DNA of 64,000 bases from Panulirus ornatus (lineage: Eukaryota; Arthropoda; Malacostraca; Decapoda; Palinuridae): NCBI RefSeq assembly GCF_036320965.1, contig NC_092261.1:17566646-17630645 (forward strand). Reading direction: 5' to 3'. How positions within the stretch are numbered: position 1 is the stretch's first letter; each line of letters opens with the position of its first letter. Below, in pieces: positions 49,551-64,000 of the stretch. The notes below the pieces were generated by a model that was given only the letters and a program-made list of their open reading frames with translations, made no database searches and was not told where the DNA came from. The translations under genes and the position numbers were made by a program.

Positions 49551-50900
49551 ATTAAGGACCAGCAAATGTTGGCAAAAATAGAGATTTCAGACAAAATCCA
49601 GAAAGACGAAAGATGACGAAGCAAAGTGCAATAGTCTGTTGGGAAGTGGGTTGCCCGAAAATTTAGGACATTAATGAACCTGGAGGCAGACAGACGTCAA
49701 CTGCTGATAATTTTTGAACTGGAAGTAGGTCATATTCCAACGAGAGAAGAGATGATGGACAAGGAAAATAAATAGGTTAAAGGAGATAGTAGAGACTGCA
49801 GACATACCAAATGCTGTTTCTCAGATAAACAAAGAGAACTGGTAGATGTAATCAAGACATAAGGGGGAGGACTCATAGTGACGACTTAATATGGAGTTAT
49901 GTAGCCACAAGGCACTAAAACAGGTTCGCAAACTTGCAGTGGATGAGGAATTCGCTTAGTTATTCATGAGAGGTGAAAGATCGACGGAAGAAATTAATGT
50001 AAAATTCAGTTGGAAGGCAAAAAATGGGAGACAGTAAGAGAGATTAGAGGACGGAAGAACAAACCCAACCCTGCCAGTACCTCTGAGAGGTCAGCAATAT
50101 TAAGTAATGGGAATATCAGGTTGAAAATAATGTATAAGAATGCAGTTGGACTGGTAGCAAATGGAACAGAGCTGGAGTCCAATGATCGAGTCTACAGAGA
50201 ACAAGCGATATTACTGGTGGAGTGAAGACAAAGCTTTCTATAGAGATAACACCTGAATCAATCTTTCAAGAAGGATAGACGATAGAATAGAAGGAAAGAT
50301 AAGACATGAATTTCAGGAAACACTTGGAAGGTGATCCACTCAAATAATACATAACGGAAAAAGCAACCAGAGAAAGAACTGCACAGTGATGTTGACATTC
50401 TATAATCCTCCGGAGAAATTCAATGACCCAAAACAAGAGTAAAGATATACTAGCAAATGAACAATGAGGAAAGTATAAGAAACGGTGAAACAAGTACGCC
50501 ATAAGAAGACAGTAAGTTCTGTTAATGGTGAAACCTCAGTTATAAGGGAGAGACCAGGAGAAATCAACTTCTCATTGCGATAAGATTTCTCAAACAAGAA
50601 TTTAGGAAACTTATTTGTATCAGAATGTCACTTGAGGGGCTGAAACACTATCATTACTGGAGTTTACCTTCATACACAGTAACTTGGGAATTGAAAACAT
50701 GTGTGATAAACCAGCAGGAGAAAGTTATGTAATGCTCGAGTTTGATTATGGTAATTGATGTATAAAGAACAGCGATGAAAACAGACTCAAACATGAAATA
50801 TGATCATGAAAACTAAAGAGAACTGTGAAAACACAAGTTGAGAAGCGGAACTCAGGAACCATGATGCAAATCACCACTGTGGAAGGCTCTGCGTGATTTA
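49551..50900 (+). mobile_element. LINE endonuclease N-terminal fragment
   Basis: The frame 50010-50225 reads IRLKIMYKNAVGLVANGTEL, resembling the LKIxYxNAxGLxxKxxEL start of LINE endonucleases. It is followed in other frames by EELHSDVDIL-like, ISGNTW and MNNEESIRNG words. The upstream 49551-50000 part may be an ORF1-like remnant. It could be the 5' half of the same LINE type as 44345-45050, but they are not contiguous. Confidence 0.5.
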
Positions 50901-51034
50901 CAAGAGGAGGAGGAATATGGGCACCTTTACCTTCAAATAATGAGGGAAGGTTAAGGATGAGAGAAATGGCTCAGTAAAACATGTCAAAAGCGAAAGTGCC
51001 TTGGAATGTTCTGTGGAGGAAGATATAAATGGAC

Positions 51035-51747
<713 letters not shown>

Positions 51748-51807
<60 letters not shown>
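51748..51807. repeat. (CA)n microsatellite
   Basis: About 60 bp of CA directly before a SINE head. Confidence 0.96.
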
Positions 51808-51809
<2 letters not shown>

Positions 51810-52090
51810 GCTTCCTTAGAGGAGTGGTTGGCGATACTGGCCGTAAGTCACCACGGGTCAGCCTGAGCCGGACCCGCACGGGATCAAATCCTGGGCATGG
51901 CAGTCGCCCTACACCCTACCCAGGTGTTCATCCTCACCCTCGGGGGCTGGTTGACAAATGGGTACCTGGCTTAGGGTGGGGGTGTGCAAGTGTCCATACA
52001 TACATAAGAGTAAAGATATGGTACACATAAGCAAGGTTAAAACGCGGGGCTATAAAAGTGTAAAACTCTCTCCCCGTAACAAGCAAATAA
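51808..52090 (+). mobile_element. tRNA-derived SINE family 1, near complete
   Basis: A-box-like AGAGGAGTGGTTGGCG (51818-51833) and B-box-like GGATCAAATCC (51881-51891), then CCCAGGTGTTCATCCTCACC, GGTACCTGGCTTAGG, AAGAGTAAAGATATGGTACA and the 3' end AAGGTTAAAACGCGGGGC followed by AACTCTCTCCCCGTAACAAG. This is the most complete copy and the best reference for the family in the window. Confidence 0.8.
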
Positions 52091-52337
52091 TAATCACACA
52101 CACACACCACACTGTACTCTACTTAGGAACGTTACTACCAGCCGATTCTAAACTCTCCACAGTACAAAATCAGAGTTCTTGCAGCAAAGTCTCGTGTCTT
52201 TCTGGACGTGTACATAAATCTTTGAAGAAATAACAACATCCCGTCACTCTCAGTTCGTCCAGGGCCCCTCGCTGTGTCGGAAGAATTAAATCACTGGGAG
52301 TGTGGTGAGTGACGTGTAATTCGAGAGGAGAAAGGAG

Positions 52338-52340
<3 letters not shown>
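52091..52340. other. Unassigned DNA
   Basis: No motif recognised. Confidence 0.4.

Positions 52341-52434
<94 letters not shown>
52341..52434. repeat. (AG)n microsatellite
   Basis: About 94 bp of AG, the longest AG tract here. Confidence 0.97.
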
Positions 52435-52945
<511 letters not shown>

Positions 52946-53059
52946 TCCGTGTGAAAGCACCATCTCGGCCACTACGGCAGACACAATCGCCATGCCAAGA
53001 GGGTAATGATTAAGTTTTACAGTAATACAAGGAGACACACGCAAGACCCATGACAAAGT

Positions 53060-53990
53060 ATGAAGAAACAGCTTTCAGTATGAAGCACAACCACTCGGGT
53101 ACGCCTGAGATCACAGAAAGGCTACTGCGTATCTATCTAAATCAACGCAACGCAGAAATTATCCAGCGGGGTTTCCCCCAGGTCAACGTTTTATCCCCAA
53201 CACTATTCATAGCTGACACAGCTGACATTCCCCCACCGGTGGGTGCCATGACATCATCTATGCCGATGACGCCACGCGAATACTCGTCTCGAGCAACTCA
53301 CCCCTAAAACATCTCCTTTGGCACAGTCGGAGCCTGCGAGACTACAAATTCGAAAAGAACTGGAAAGCAAACACAAATTTTCTATTGTAATGGCACGAAG
53401 TAGAATAAAACCCAAAGATATAACCATAGAAAGCAACAAGACAGCGCACAAGAAGAGCTGCAGCAGCCTGGGGTAACGTTGCCTTAAAATCGAGGGGTTT
53501 GATAACATCTCAACATATCCAACACAGGGAAAAGCCGCCCTGACTCGTCAAACACATTCTGTCACCTTCCAGACAACCAAAACTTACACCATGTCAAGGC
53601 CATGATAACACCTGTCCTAACCTACTCACCCATACCGACGTACTTCGTCTCCAAATCTCGCATGTTTAGCTTACAGAAGATACAAAATAATAAGGTTCTG
53701 TGATTCCCTCCCCCCCAAATGAAAAATACCCCTATAATGAAAACACTAAAACACCGCTAAAGGTCGCAGATTAAACCAATCGGTTCATTATAAAGAGGAG
53801 CTGCCCAGAAAGTATGGCAGAGACTTAAAGACAACGATTATACAGACAACAGACAAAGCAGAGATTTCGACAGCAGTACAAACATGGAACATTCTTGATT
53901 CCCTCGAAGCCTCAAAGCTCTAACATAAGACTGATTTCGAGGATTCTGTCTTCAATTCTAGGAATACCAAGGTCTTTCCACCTGTTGAGT
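53060..53990 (+). mobile_element. Jockey-type LINE RT fragment with YADD box
   Basis: Plus-strand reading gives a QRGFPQVNVLSPTLFIADTA block (53161-53220; family form PQGSVLSPTLF), IYADDATRIL (53255-53285, intact catalytic pair), RSRIKPKDITIESNK, a VKAMITPVLTYSP block (53595-53630), FSLQKIQNNKVL, and ELPRKYGRDLKT (about 53800). This is palm, thumb and C-terminus of a Jockey-type RT. Frameshifts occur between every block. Different from the SSDHTLISA element at 11760 by sequence. Confidence 0.7.
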
Positions 53991-54335
53991 ATTTTGGTGA
54001 TCTTCGGGCAACGAAGTATGATTCTTAGGGCTTTTGATACATTTCTTGTTATGTAAGACCAAAACAGGTGCATGGTAAATGATATAAGTAAAAGTACATC
54101 ATCTTAACACTTCTGCTATTTGCACCATAATTGGGATGCATAATAAATTTGCCAGTGTTACAAAATGAAGAATATCAGCTTAATTCAGTGAATCTTCTCC
54201 AAAAACACGAAGGATGCAACATGAATACAAACACACCCCTTAGTCTGCCTGCGGTATATCTACAGGGCACCGCAAACATGCTTCCAGAAAATCACTCACA
54301 TGGCCCGAAAACTTACAGCATACATTTCAAAATAT

Positions 54336-54341
<6 letters not shown>
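53991..54341. other. Unassigned DNA
   Basis: No motif recognised. Confidence 0.4.

Positions 54342-54408
<67 letters not shown>
54342..54408. repeat. (CT)n microsatellite
   Basis: About 67 bp of CT. Confidence 0.97.
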
Positions 54409-54413
<5 letters not shown>

Positions 54414-54719
54414 ACCTCCCTACTGAAAGAAAAAAAAAAACGAACAGGGATACAATGTGAGAGAAAGAGGAAGAGATGGAGAGACGCTAGCTAAGGCTCA
54501 CACAAACGCTGGGCCGTCGTCTCCTATGACACGAACTGAGTCTGATGAGGAGCCACCTATCGGTCTCCCACCCTCCCTCCCCCCGACCTGTCTATAGGAC
54601 CCGTTCCTCGTGGGAGAGCCTTCACAAAGGACTCCCCGGAGAGACAGAGATCCTTGTCAGTAATGGATACGTTTTAACCACATCACTGGCCAAGGGATCA
54701 AGACACACTTCCTCATCAG
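54409..54719. other. Unassigned DNA
   Basis: No motif recognised. Confidence 0.4.
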
Positions 54720-55100
54720 TAGTCAACAACAATGGCTACAGCAATAGAAGCAGCCAATAGCAAACGGCCACAGCAACATGGGGAACCAATAGCAAGTGAC
54801 CACAGCAACGGGAAAGCCAACAGCAAACGACCATAGCAAAAGGCTCGAACAACAATGACTACAACAACAGGGAGTCAAGAGTAACGACCCCTAACAATAG
54901 GAGGCCAACAACAACGACCACAGCAACTGAGGAGTCAACGATCACAACACCAGCGGCACAACAACAACGACCACAATAACTGCCACGCAACAAAAGCTGG
55001 AAGACTCAACAACATCGACCACAACAACAGGGAGTCAATAAGAAAAGACCCCCAACTTAGGGTGTCAACTGTAACGGCTAGAGCAACAGGGAGTCCGCAA
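54720..55100. repeat. Degenerate CAACAACGACCACAGCAAC-type array
   Basis: Loosely repeated units of about 33-36 bp built on CCAACAACAACGACCACAGC and CAACAGGGAGTCAA. Decay is high and no unit is exact. Confidence 0.75.
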
Positions 55101-55499
55101 GCCAGCTGAACCCCAAACACAGCGTCTTGAGAAGACAGTCCTAAATCAGCAGCAGCAGCAACAGCAATCCGACGCCATTTCCCAAACTGAACCTTGTCTT
55201 GTGCTCGTGGAACAGAACCACCAACTTATGAAGGAACAAAACTAGGCATAACCCAAAAGCCCACAAATGCAGTTTACCAGTGAAATTCTCCAGGAATAAA
55301 CACACAAGGCTCCTGATCAAGGTGGCTGGGAAAATTACAGCGCAGGTGACTAAGTACATAGTACTGCATACCAAGGGAAGAGATCCCGCGAGACACAGAG
55401 AGAATCAAACTTTCAGCATACGATAATGCGAGGACTGGAAGCTGCACTCACTTCGATGAACGTCGAGTACATGAAGGTGGAGCAACAGAGAATACCTTA
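55101..55499. other. Unassigned DNA with (GCA)n
   Basis: A short (AGC)n/CAG run at 55148-55170. No other feature. Confidence 0.4.
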
Positions 55500-56030
55500 G
55501 TGATGACCCTTTGAACGCATGGACACCTTCAGCACGAGGCCTTAATGATGACCATTAAACGCCCGGACACCTTCAGCACGAAGGTGCAAACCTTGAGCAC
55601 AAAGGTGCAACCTATGAGTACGAAGGTGAGACCTTGAGCACAAAGGTGCTACCCTTGAATACAAAGGTGCGACCCTTTATCACAATGGTTGATCCTTGAT
55701 GGCAAAACCCTTGCGCATGATGGTGCGACCTCTGATTATGACGGGACGACCCTGGAGCACAATGGTGCGATCCTTGAGCACGACGAATCTTGGGCATGGT
55801 GGGGCGACAGTCCAACCCTTGAACACGACGGTATGACCCTTGGACATGATGACATGGTCTTTGCTTTACCCTATGAAGAGTAAGGTCAAAGGCTCTGCTA
55901 TGATGTTAAATGACCATAACTTCGTCCTCAGAGATCGTCCCATCATGTTCAAGGAAAGGACCTTCGTCCTCAGAGGTTGTAACGTCGTGCTCAAGGATCG
56001 CACCGTCGTCCTCCAGGCGTTAAACTTTAT
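55500..56030. repeat. Degenerate about 20-bp array (AAGGTGC/CCTTGAGCAC)
   Basis: AAGGTGCGACCCTTGAGCAC-like units at 19-21 bp spacing are clear at 55580-55680. Decayed units, with GATGGTGCGACC and TCGTCCTCAGAG forms, continue to about 56030. Confidence 0.75.
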
Positions 56031-56454
56031 TAAGACGACAGCCAACATGCTGCAGTCACCTTGCCCAGTACAACCTCCAACTAGCACTTCCTCCCAGTAC
56101 AGAGACCAGAACCTAACCTAAATAATGTCTAAGATACGGTCAGTTGATGTAGGTGTTCGCCTCGGACAGTAGTCAATGCAGCCGTTACTAGTCCAGCGTT
56201 TGTGGAGTGTTCCATGTAGGAGCCTCCAGATGGCTGACGAGGCCAGCGTCTCTCAAGGTTTGAATTTAATAGCCCTGCATATATAATGTTCATTGTACAT
56301 ACGATATACAAGCTCCTGGAGGACAGCGGATACATTATGTAATCTGAAAAACAAATGAATATTAATTTAACGAGAACGATGTCTCTGTCAGAACTTGTAG
56401 AAAAGATAAGATGGTGCAGAGCCGCACCGGTGCTAGTTTTTTCATTACTACAAT
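56031..56454. other. Unassigned DNA
   Basis: No motif recognised. Confidence 0.4.
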
Positions 56455-56715
56455 TCGTGTGTTACGGGGGAGAGAGATTTACACTCGTGTTGCCCCGTAT
56501 CTTAACCTTGTATATATGTATCTTGTCTCTATTCGTATGAAAGTATTCGCACACGCCCCAGCCTAAGCCAGGTAACTATTTAACGATCAGCTCGGAGAGG
56601 TGGATGAACACTTGGGATGAGCTGTGGAACGACTGCAAAGCACAAGATTCAAACCTATGGAGAACTCGATCCCAGGCGGGTCCATGTTGACTCATGATCA
56701 GTAAAGTTAAGCGAT
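56455..56715 (-). mobile_element. tRNA-derived SINE family 1
   Basis: Minus strand: B-box-like GGTTTGAATCT (56645-56655), body with GAGCTGATCGTTAAATAGTT and ACCTGGCTTAGGC, and 3' end AAGGTTAAGATACGGGGCAA then CTCTCTCCCCCGTAACAC. The A box is eroded. Confidence 0.7.
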
Positions 56716-56744
56716 TGTAAACGTGATTATCATTCGTGATAATC

Positions 56745-57040
56745 ATTTTTGTGTTACGGAGAAAGAGCTTTACAATCGTGGTGTCCCGTCTCTTAAACTT
56801 GTAAGTACCATGCCTGTACTCCTATCAATGTGGCGAGCGCGCGTACACACACAATCACACACATACACACACAGACACACCCTAGCCTATGCCAGGTAGC
56901 CATATCATCGACCAGCCCTAGGTAATGAAGAAAAACTGGGTAGACCATGGAACGGCTGACACGACCAGGATTCGAAGATGTGCTGGTATGATCCCAGATG
57001 GCCCGAGTACGTGCGCCACACGCTCTGTTATCAAATACAA
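56745..57040 (-). mobile_element. tRNA-derived SINE family 1, second tandem copy
   Basis: Minus strand: B-box-like CTTCGAATCC (about 56968-56977), body with CTAGGGCTGGTCGATGATAT and TACCTGGCATAGGC, CA-rich middle (56850-56880), and end GAGACGGGACACCACGATTG then TTCTCCGTAACAC. Same orientation as the copy at 56455, about 30 bp apart, in tandem like the pair at 21031-21480. Confidence 0.7.
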
Positions 57041-57333
57041 AAACCTTGCACCGTCTTCAAGAAATTCCCACAACCTTATAACCGCTGTGCCTTCCAGAGC
57101 ACTGCCAAAGTCGCTCATTCCATGTGGATTTCGCATTTTTCAGGGAAAGCCTCTGCCCTCGACAAGTTTCCCAATTGCCTTTGATAAGAAATGTGAAAAA
57201 ATGTCATCATCATCATCCCCTTTTCATAAACATCCTTGTTTATCTTGTGTATATTCATAACTCGGTTGTCGTCTCTCCTTTTCCCCTTTACTCTCAATAT
57301 ATAGACCAATTTAACCTTAATTCTATTTCAATC

Positions 57334-57338
<5 letters not shown>
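57041..57338. other. Unassigned DNA
   Basis: No motif recognised; (ATC)n near 57206. Confidence 0.4.

Positions 57339-57379
<41 letters not shown>
57339..57379. repeat. (CA)n microsatellite
   Basis: About 41 bp of CA. Confidence 0.95.
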
Positions 57380-57381
<2 letters not shown>

Positions 57382-57489
57382 CCCTACCACGGTGTTAGGG
57401 TCAGAGCATCCATCTCTTTGCTCAGGACCCACACTTCTCCTCTCGATCCAGGCTCCCCTCAGCGACTCCTTATCTGATCCACTACACTA

Positions 57490-57990
57490 CCCCAACCATA
57501 CCATGTGATGAATCACCCACATAAAAACCGACTCGCGCATTTTTGGACAGCTTTATTAGCGGGTCACGAAGCCAAATCACTTACATGTATCTGACGGATT
57601 AAATTAATAAGCCAATTCCAGAGGCAATTTACACACCATCAGTCACGCCCATTAAGCATTAATGTCTCCAAATGAAGTAACTTACCTCGGAGACAGATTG
57701 CCTTAATCAAACACAACAGTTTCCACCAAGTTAGAATTTTCATATTCGTATATCTAAGTGATTCATACAAGTCGAAAGCAGAAGGCGAACCATTACAGTC
57801 AGTTGCCGGGTTAAGCAGCATAGCATTCACGGTAAACGACCATGATATTAGGAGAAATTTTTGCAGCGATTGGTCAGGATATGGAGTGGACGATTAACAA
57901 GTCGGGTCATTCTATCTTTTGTTGGACTCGAAATAAATGGCCAAGATATCCTGTGCAGGGCTCATAATATATTATTCTTTATATTTTTAT
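57490..57990. promoter_or_regulatory. Candidate conserved non-coding segment
   Basis: Repeat-free sequence with several homeodomain-type cores: TTTATTAGCGG (57549), GGATTAAATTAATAAGCC (57597), CCCATTAAGCATTAATG (57647) and GCCTTAATCAAA (57699). It is cut off on the right by RTE copy J. Function is inference only. Confidence 0.22.
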
Positions 57991-57991
57991 T

Positions 57992-59683
57992 TTGCTTTGT
58001 CGCTGTCTCCCGCGTTTGCGAGGTAGCGCAAGGAAACAGACGAAAGAAATGGCCCAACCCACCCCCATACACATGTATATACATACACGTCCACACACGC
58101 AAATATACATACCAATACATCTCAATGTACACATATATATGCACACACAGACACATACATATATACACATGCACACAATTCACACTGTCTGCCTTTATTC
58201 ATTCCCATCGCCACCTCGCCACACATGGAATAACATCCCCCTCCCCCCCTCATGTGTGCGAGGTAGCGCTAGGAAAAGACAACAAAGGCCCCATTCATTC
58301 ACACTCAGTCTCTAGCTGTCATGCAATAATGCCCGCAACCACAGCTCCCTTTCCACATCCAGGCCCCACAGAACTTTCCATGGTTTACCTCAGACGCTTC
58401 ACATGCCCTGATTCAATCCATTGACAGCACGTCGACCCCGGTATACCACATCGATCCAATTCACTCTATTCCTTGCCCGCCTTTCACCCTCCTGCATGTT
58501 CAGGCCCCGATCACTCAAATGTTTTTCACTCCATCTTTCCACCACCAATTTGGTCTCCCACTTCTCCTCGTTCCCTCCACCTCCGACACATATATCCTCT
58601 TGGTCAATCTTTCCTCACGCATTCTCTCCATGTGCCCAAACCATTTCAAAACACCCTCTTCTGCTCTCTCAACCACGCTCTTTTTATTTCCACACATCTC
58701 TCTTACCCTTACATTACTTACTCGATCAAACCACCTCACACCACACATTGTCCTCAAACATTTCATTTACAGCACATCCACCCTCCTGCGCACAACTCTA
58801 TCCATAGCCCACGCCTCGCAACCATACAACATTGTTGGAACCACTATTCCTTCAAACATACCCATTTTTGCTTTCCGAGATAATGTTCTCGACTTCCACA
58901 CATTCTTCAAGGCTCCCAGGATTTTCGCCCCCTCCCCCACCCTATGATTCACTTCCGCTTCCATGGTTGAATCCGCTGCCAGATCCACTCCCAGATATCT
59001 AAAACACTTTACTTCCTCCAGTTTTTCTCTATTCAAACTTACCTCCCAATTGACTTGACCCTCAACCCTACTGCACCTAATAACCTTGCTCTTATTCACA
59101 TTTACTCTTAACTTTCTTCTTTCACACAGTTTATCAAAATCAGTCTCCAGCTTCTGCAGTTTCTCACCCGAATCAGCCACCAGCGTTGTATCATCAGCAA
59201 ACAACAGCTGACTCAATTCCCAAGCTCTCTCATCCACAACAGACTACATACTTGCCCCTCTCCAAAACTCTTGCATTTACCTCTCGGGCAACCCCATCCA
59301 TAAACAAATCAAACAACCATGGAGAGATCACGCACCCTTGCTGCAAACCTACATTCACTGGGAACCAATCACTTTCCTCTCTTCCTACTCGTACACATGA
59401 CTTACATGTAACCTCGATAAAAACTTTTCACTGCTTCTAGCAACTACCTCCAACACCATATACTCCTAATACCTTCCACAGAGCATCTCTATCACCGCTA
59501 TCATATGCCTTCTCCAAAACCATAAATACTACATACAAATCCCTCTGTTTTTCTAAGTATTTCTCACATACATTCTTCAAAGCAAACATCTGATCCACAC
59601 ACCCTCTACAACTTTTGAAACCACACTGCTCTTCCCCAATCTGGTGCTCTGTACATGCCTTGACCCTCTCAATCAATACCCTC

Positions 59684-59687
<4 letters not shown>
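57992..59687 (-). mobile_element. RTE-like LINE copy J
   Basis: Minus strand. Long 3' UTR (57992-58430), C-terminal region with CGA kept (GTCGACCCCGG near 58431), RT palm with LLFADDTTLVADSGEKLQ (about 59190), and the RT fingers down to YGRVLIERVKACTEHQIGEE (59620-59690). The element is cut at CCCATATA, where it passes into (TA)n. ORF 58767-59237 holds an unbroken stretch from the catalytic box to VRRRVDVL. Moderate decay overall. Confidence 0.9.

Positions 59688-59751
<64 letters not shown>
59688..59751. repeat. (TA)n microsatellite
   Basis: About 63 bp of TA between RTE copy J and an SRE 5' end. Confidence 0.97.
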
Positions 59752-59755
<4 letters not shown>

Positions 59756-59984
59756 GAGGATAGGGGATTAAGAGTACTTCCCACGTATTCCCTGCGTGTC
59801 GTAGAAGGCGACTAAAAGGGGAGGGAGCGGGGGGCTGGAAATCCTCCCCTCTCGTTTTTTTTTAATTTTCCAAAAGAAGGAACAGAGAATTGGGCCAGGT
59901 GAGGGTATTCCCTCAAAGGCCCAGTCCTCTGTTCTTAACGCTACCTCGCTAATGCGGGAAATGGCGAATAGTTTAAAAGAAAAA

Positions 59985-59985
<1 letters not shown>
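59752..59985 (+). mobile_element. SRE, complete copy
   Basis: Plus strand, 234 bp. Starts TCCCTGAGGATAGGGGATTA, ends GCTAATGCGGGAAATGGCGA ATAGTTTAAAAGAAAAAAG. Used here as the reference for the family. Confidence 0.8.

Positions 59986-60066
<81 letters not shown>
59986..60066. repeat. (TA)n microsatellite
   Basis: About 80 bp of TA with one TACA near 60036, between two SRE tails that face each other. Confidence 0.97.
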
Positions 60067-60068
<2 letters not shown>

Positions 60069-60119
60069 TTCTTTTCTTTTTCTTTTCTTTCAAACTATTC
60101 GCCATTTCCCGCATTAGCG

Positions 60120-60123
<4 letters not shown>
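60067..60123 (-). mobile_element. SRE, 3' tail fragment
   Basis: 57 bp: A/G-rich tail plus GCGAATAGTTT complement and CTCGCTAATGCGGGAAATGG complement. It stops at CGAGGTATATA, i.e. at (TA)n, so only the part shared with the RTE tail remains. Confidence 0.75.

Positions 60124-60193
<70 letters not shown>
60124..60193. repeat. (TA)n microsatellite
   Basis: About 70 bp of TA separating the SRE fragment from the cut 5' end of RTE copy K. Confidence 0.97.
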
Positions 60194-60196
<3 letters not shown>

Positions 60197-61709
60197 TTGT
60201 AAAGAGATGCTCTGTCGAAGGTATTAAGAATATATGGTGTGGGAGGCAAGTTGTTAGAAGCAGTGAAAAGTTTTTATCGAGGATGTAATGCATGTGTACG
60301 TGTAGGAAGAGAGGAAAGTGATTGGTTCTCAGTGATTGTTGGTTTGCGGCATGGGTGTGTGATGTCTCCATGGTTGTTTAATTTGTTTATGGATGGGGTT
60401 GTTAGGGAGGTGAATGGATGTTTTCGAAAGAGGGGCAAGTATGCAGTCTGTTGTGGATGAAAGAGCTTTGGAAGTAAGTTGTTGTTCGCTGATGATACAG
60501 CGCTGATGGCTGATTTGGGTGAGAAACTGCAGAAGCTGGTGACTGAGTGTGGTAGAGTGTGAGAAAAAAGAAAAGCTGAGAGTAAATGTGAATAAAAGCA
60601 AGGTCATTAGGTACAGTAGGGTCGAGGGACAGGTCAATTGGGAGGTAAGTTTGAATGGAGAAAAACTGGAGAAAGTGAAGTGTTTTAGATATCTGGGAGT
60701 GGATTTGGCAGCGGATGGAAACATGGAAGCGGAAGTGAATCATAGGGTGAGGGAGGGGGCGAAGGTTCTGGGAGCGTTGAAAAATGTGTGGAAAGTGAGA
60801 ACATTATCTCCGAAAGCAAAAATGGGCATGTTTGAAGGAATAGTGGTTCCAACAATGTATTATGGTTGCGAGGCGTGGGCTATAAATAGAGTTGTGCGGA
60901 GGAGGGTGGATGTGCTGGAAATGAGATGTTTGTGGACAATATGTGGTGTGAGGTGGTTTGATCGAGTAAGTAACAATAGGGGAAGAGAGATGTGTGGAAA
61001 TAAAAAGAATGTGGTTGAGAGAGCAGAAGAGGGTGTTTTGAAATGGTTTGGTCACACAGAGAGAATGAGTGAGGAAAGATTGACCAAGAGGATATATGTG
61101 TCGGAGGTGGAGGGAACGAGGAGAAGTGGGAGACCAAAATGGAGGTGGAAAGATGGAGTGAAAAAGATTTTGAGTGATCGGGGCCTGAACATGCAGGAGG
61201 GTGAAAGGCGTGCAAGGAATAGAGTGAATTGGAACGATGTGGTTTACCGGGGTCGACGTGCTGTCAATGGATTGAACCAGGGCATGTGAAGCGTCTGGGT
61301 TAACCCATGGAAAGTTCTGTGGGGCCTGGATGTGGAAAGGGAGCTGTGGTTTCGGTGCATTATACATGACAGCAAGAGACTGAGTGTGAACAAATGTGGC
61401 CTCTGTTGTCTTTTCCTAGCGCTTCCTCGCGCACATGCGGGGGGAGGGGGTTGTTATTTCATGTGTGGCGGGGTGGCGATGGGAATGAATAAAGGCAGAG
61501 AGTATGAATTATGTACATGTGTATATATGCATATGTCTGTGTGTGTATATATATATGTATACGTTGAGATGTATAGGTATGTATATTTGCACGTGTGGAC
61601 GTGTAGGTATATACATGTGTATGTGGGAGGGTTAGGCCATTTTTTCGTCTGTTTGCTTACGCTACCTCGCTAACGCGGGAGACAGCGAAAAAGTAAAATG
61701 AATAAATAA

Positions 61710-61712
<3 letters not shown>
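60194..61712 (+). mobile_element. RTE-like LINE copy K
   Basis: Plus strand, from just after RT motif A ([20 protein letters not shown]) through LRHGCVMSPWLFNLFMDGVV, LLFADDTALMADL, then a 246-residue uninterrupted C-terminal frame (60549-61289) ending at the natural stop after NGLNQGM, and the long 3' UTR. Two frame breaks occur before 60549. Together with copy J it makes an inverted pair. The 3' end is an A-rich stretch (AATGAATAAATAAAATA) followed by (TA)n. Confidence 0.9.

Positions 61713-61782
<70 letters not shown>
61713..61782. repeat. (TA)n microsatellite
   Basis: About 68 bp of TA after the copy K tail. Confidence 0.97.

Positions 61783-64000
<2,218 letters not shown>

Overview
The window looks like a repeat-dominated, gene-poor stretch of an animal nuclear genome. 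I infer a crustacean, most likely a decapod, from the very high density of long (TA)n, (CA)n and (CT)n microsatellites combined with RTE-, Jockey- and CR1-type LINEs and tRNA-derived SINEs. The species cannot be fixed from sequence alone. I found no host protein-coding gene, rRNA or functional tRNA that I can defend. Long open frames are either retrotransposon pieces, their antisense shadows, or microsatellites read as Tyr-Ile, Cys-Val, His-Thr or Ser-Leu repeats.

The dominant tenant is one RTE-like LINE family (AP-like endonuclease, reverse transcriptase with FADD, and a long conserved C-terminal region with YGCEAWAMD and WFGHMERM). Younger copies or fragments lie at 1-812 (+), 3621-4762 (-), 5131-5302 (-), 25190-26503 (+), 27052-27795 (+), 29277-29370 (-), 29827-32787 (-, the best copy), 33181-36261 (-), 57992-59687 (-) and 60194-61712 (+). 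Older relatives lie at 6825-7400 (-), 9455-10775 (+) and 62067-64000 (+, the only one with its 5' end). A short element of about 235 bp (called SRE here) occurs five times complete and once truncated. Its 3' tail resembles the RTE 3' tail and its 5' part resembles the 5' leader of the copy at 62067, so it looks like an internally deleted, non-autonomous partner. Nearly every RTE and SRE end abuts a (TA)n tract.

A second LINE/SINE pair is present. CR1/L2-like LINE remnants (15880-16235, 18938-21030, 42020-43640, 48020-48260) end in a 3' sequence that resembles the end of tRNA-headed SINEs (21031-21480, 47716-47990, 51035-51182, 51808-52090, 56455-57040). Further dead LINEs include a Jockey-like element (7401-7850 and 11760-14830), a YVDD-type RT fragment (10850-11585), a YADD-type RT fragment (53060-53990), an RT C-terminus (44345-45050) and an endonuclease fragment (49551-50900). 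A second tRNA-like SINE family is seen at 4869-5130 and 7840-8060.

Between the elements are minisatellites: 21-bp (17446-17812), 36-bp (37791-38950), 19-bp with higher-order structure (39631-40860), and several degenerate arrays. The island 21960-23350, and to a lesser degree 57490-57990 and 1712-3010, lacks recognisable repeats and is rich in TAATTA-like motifs. It is the best candidate for conserved non-coding, possibly regulatory, DNA. All element calls rest on motif reading by eye; no alignment or database search was run.
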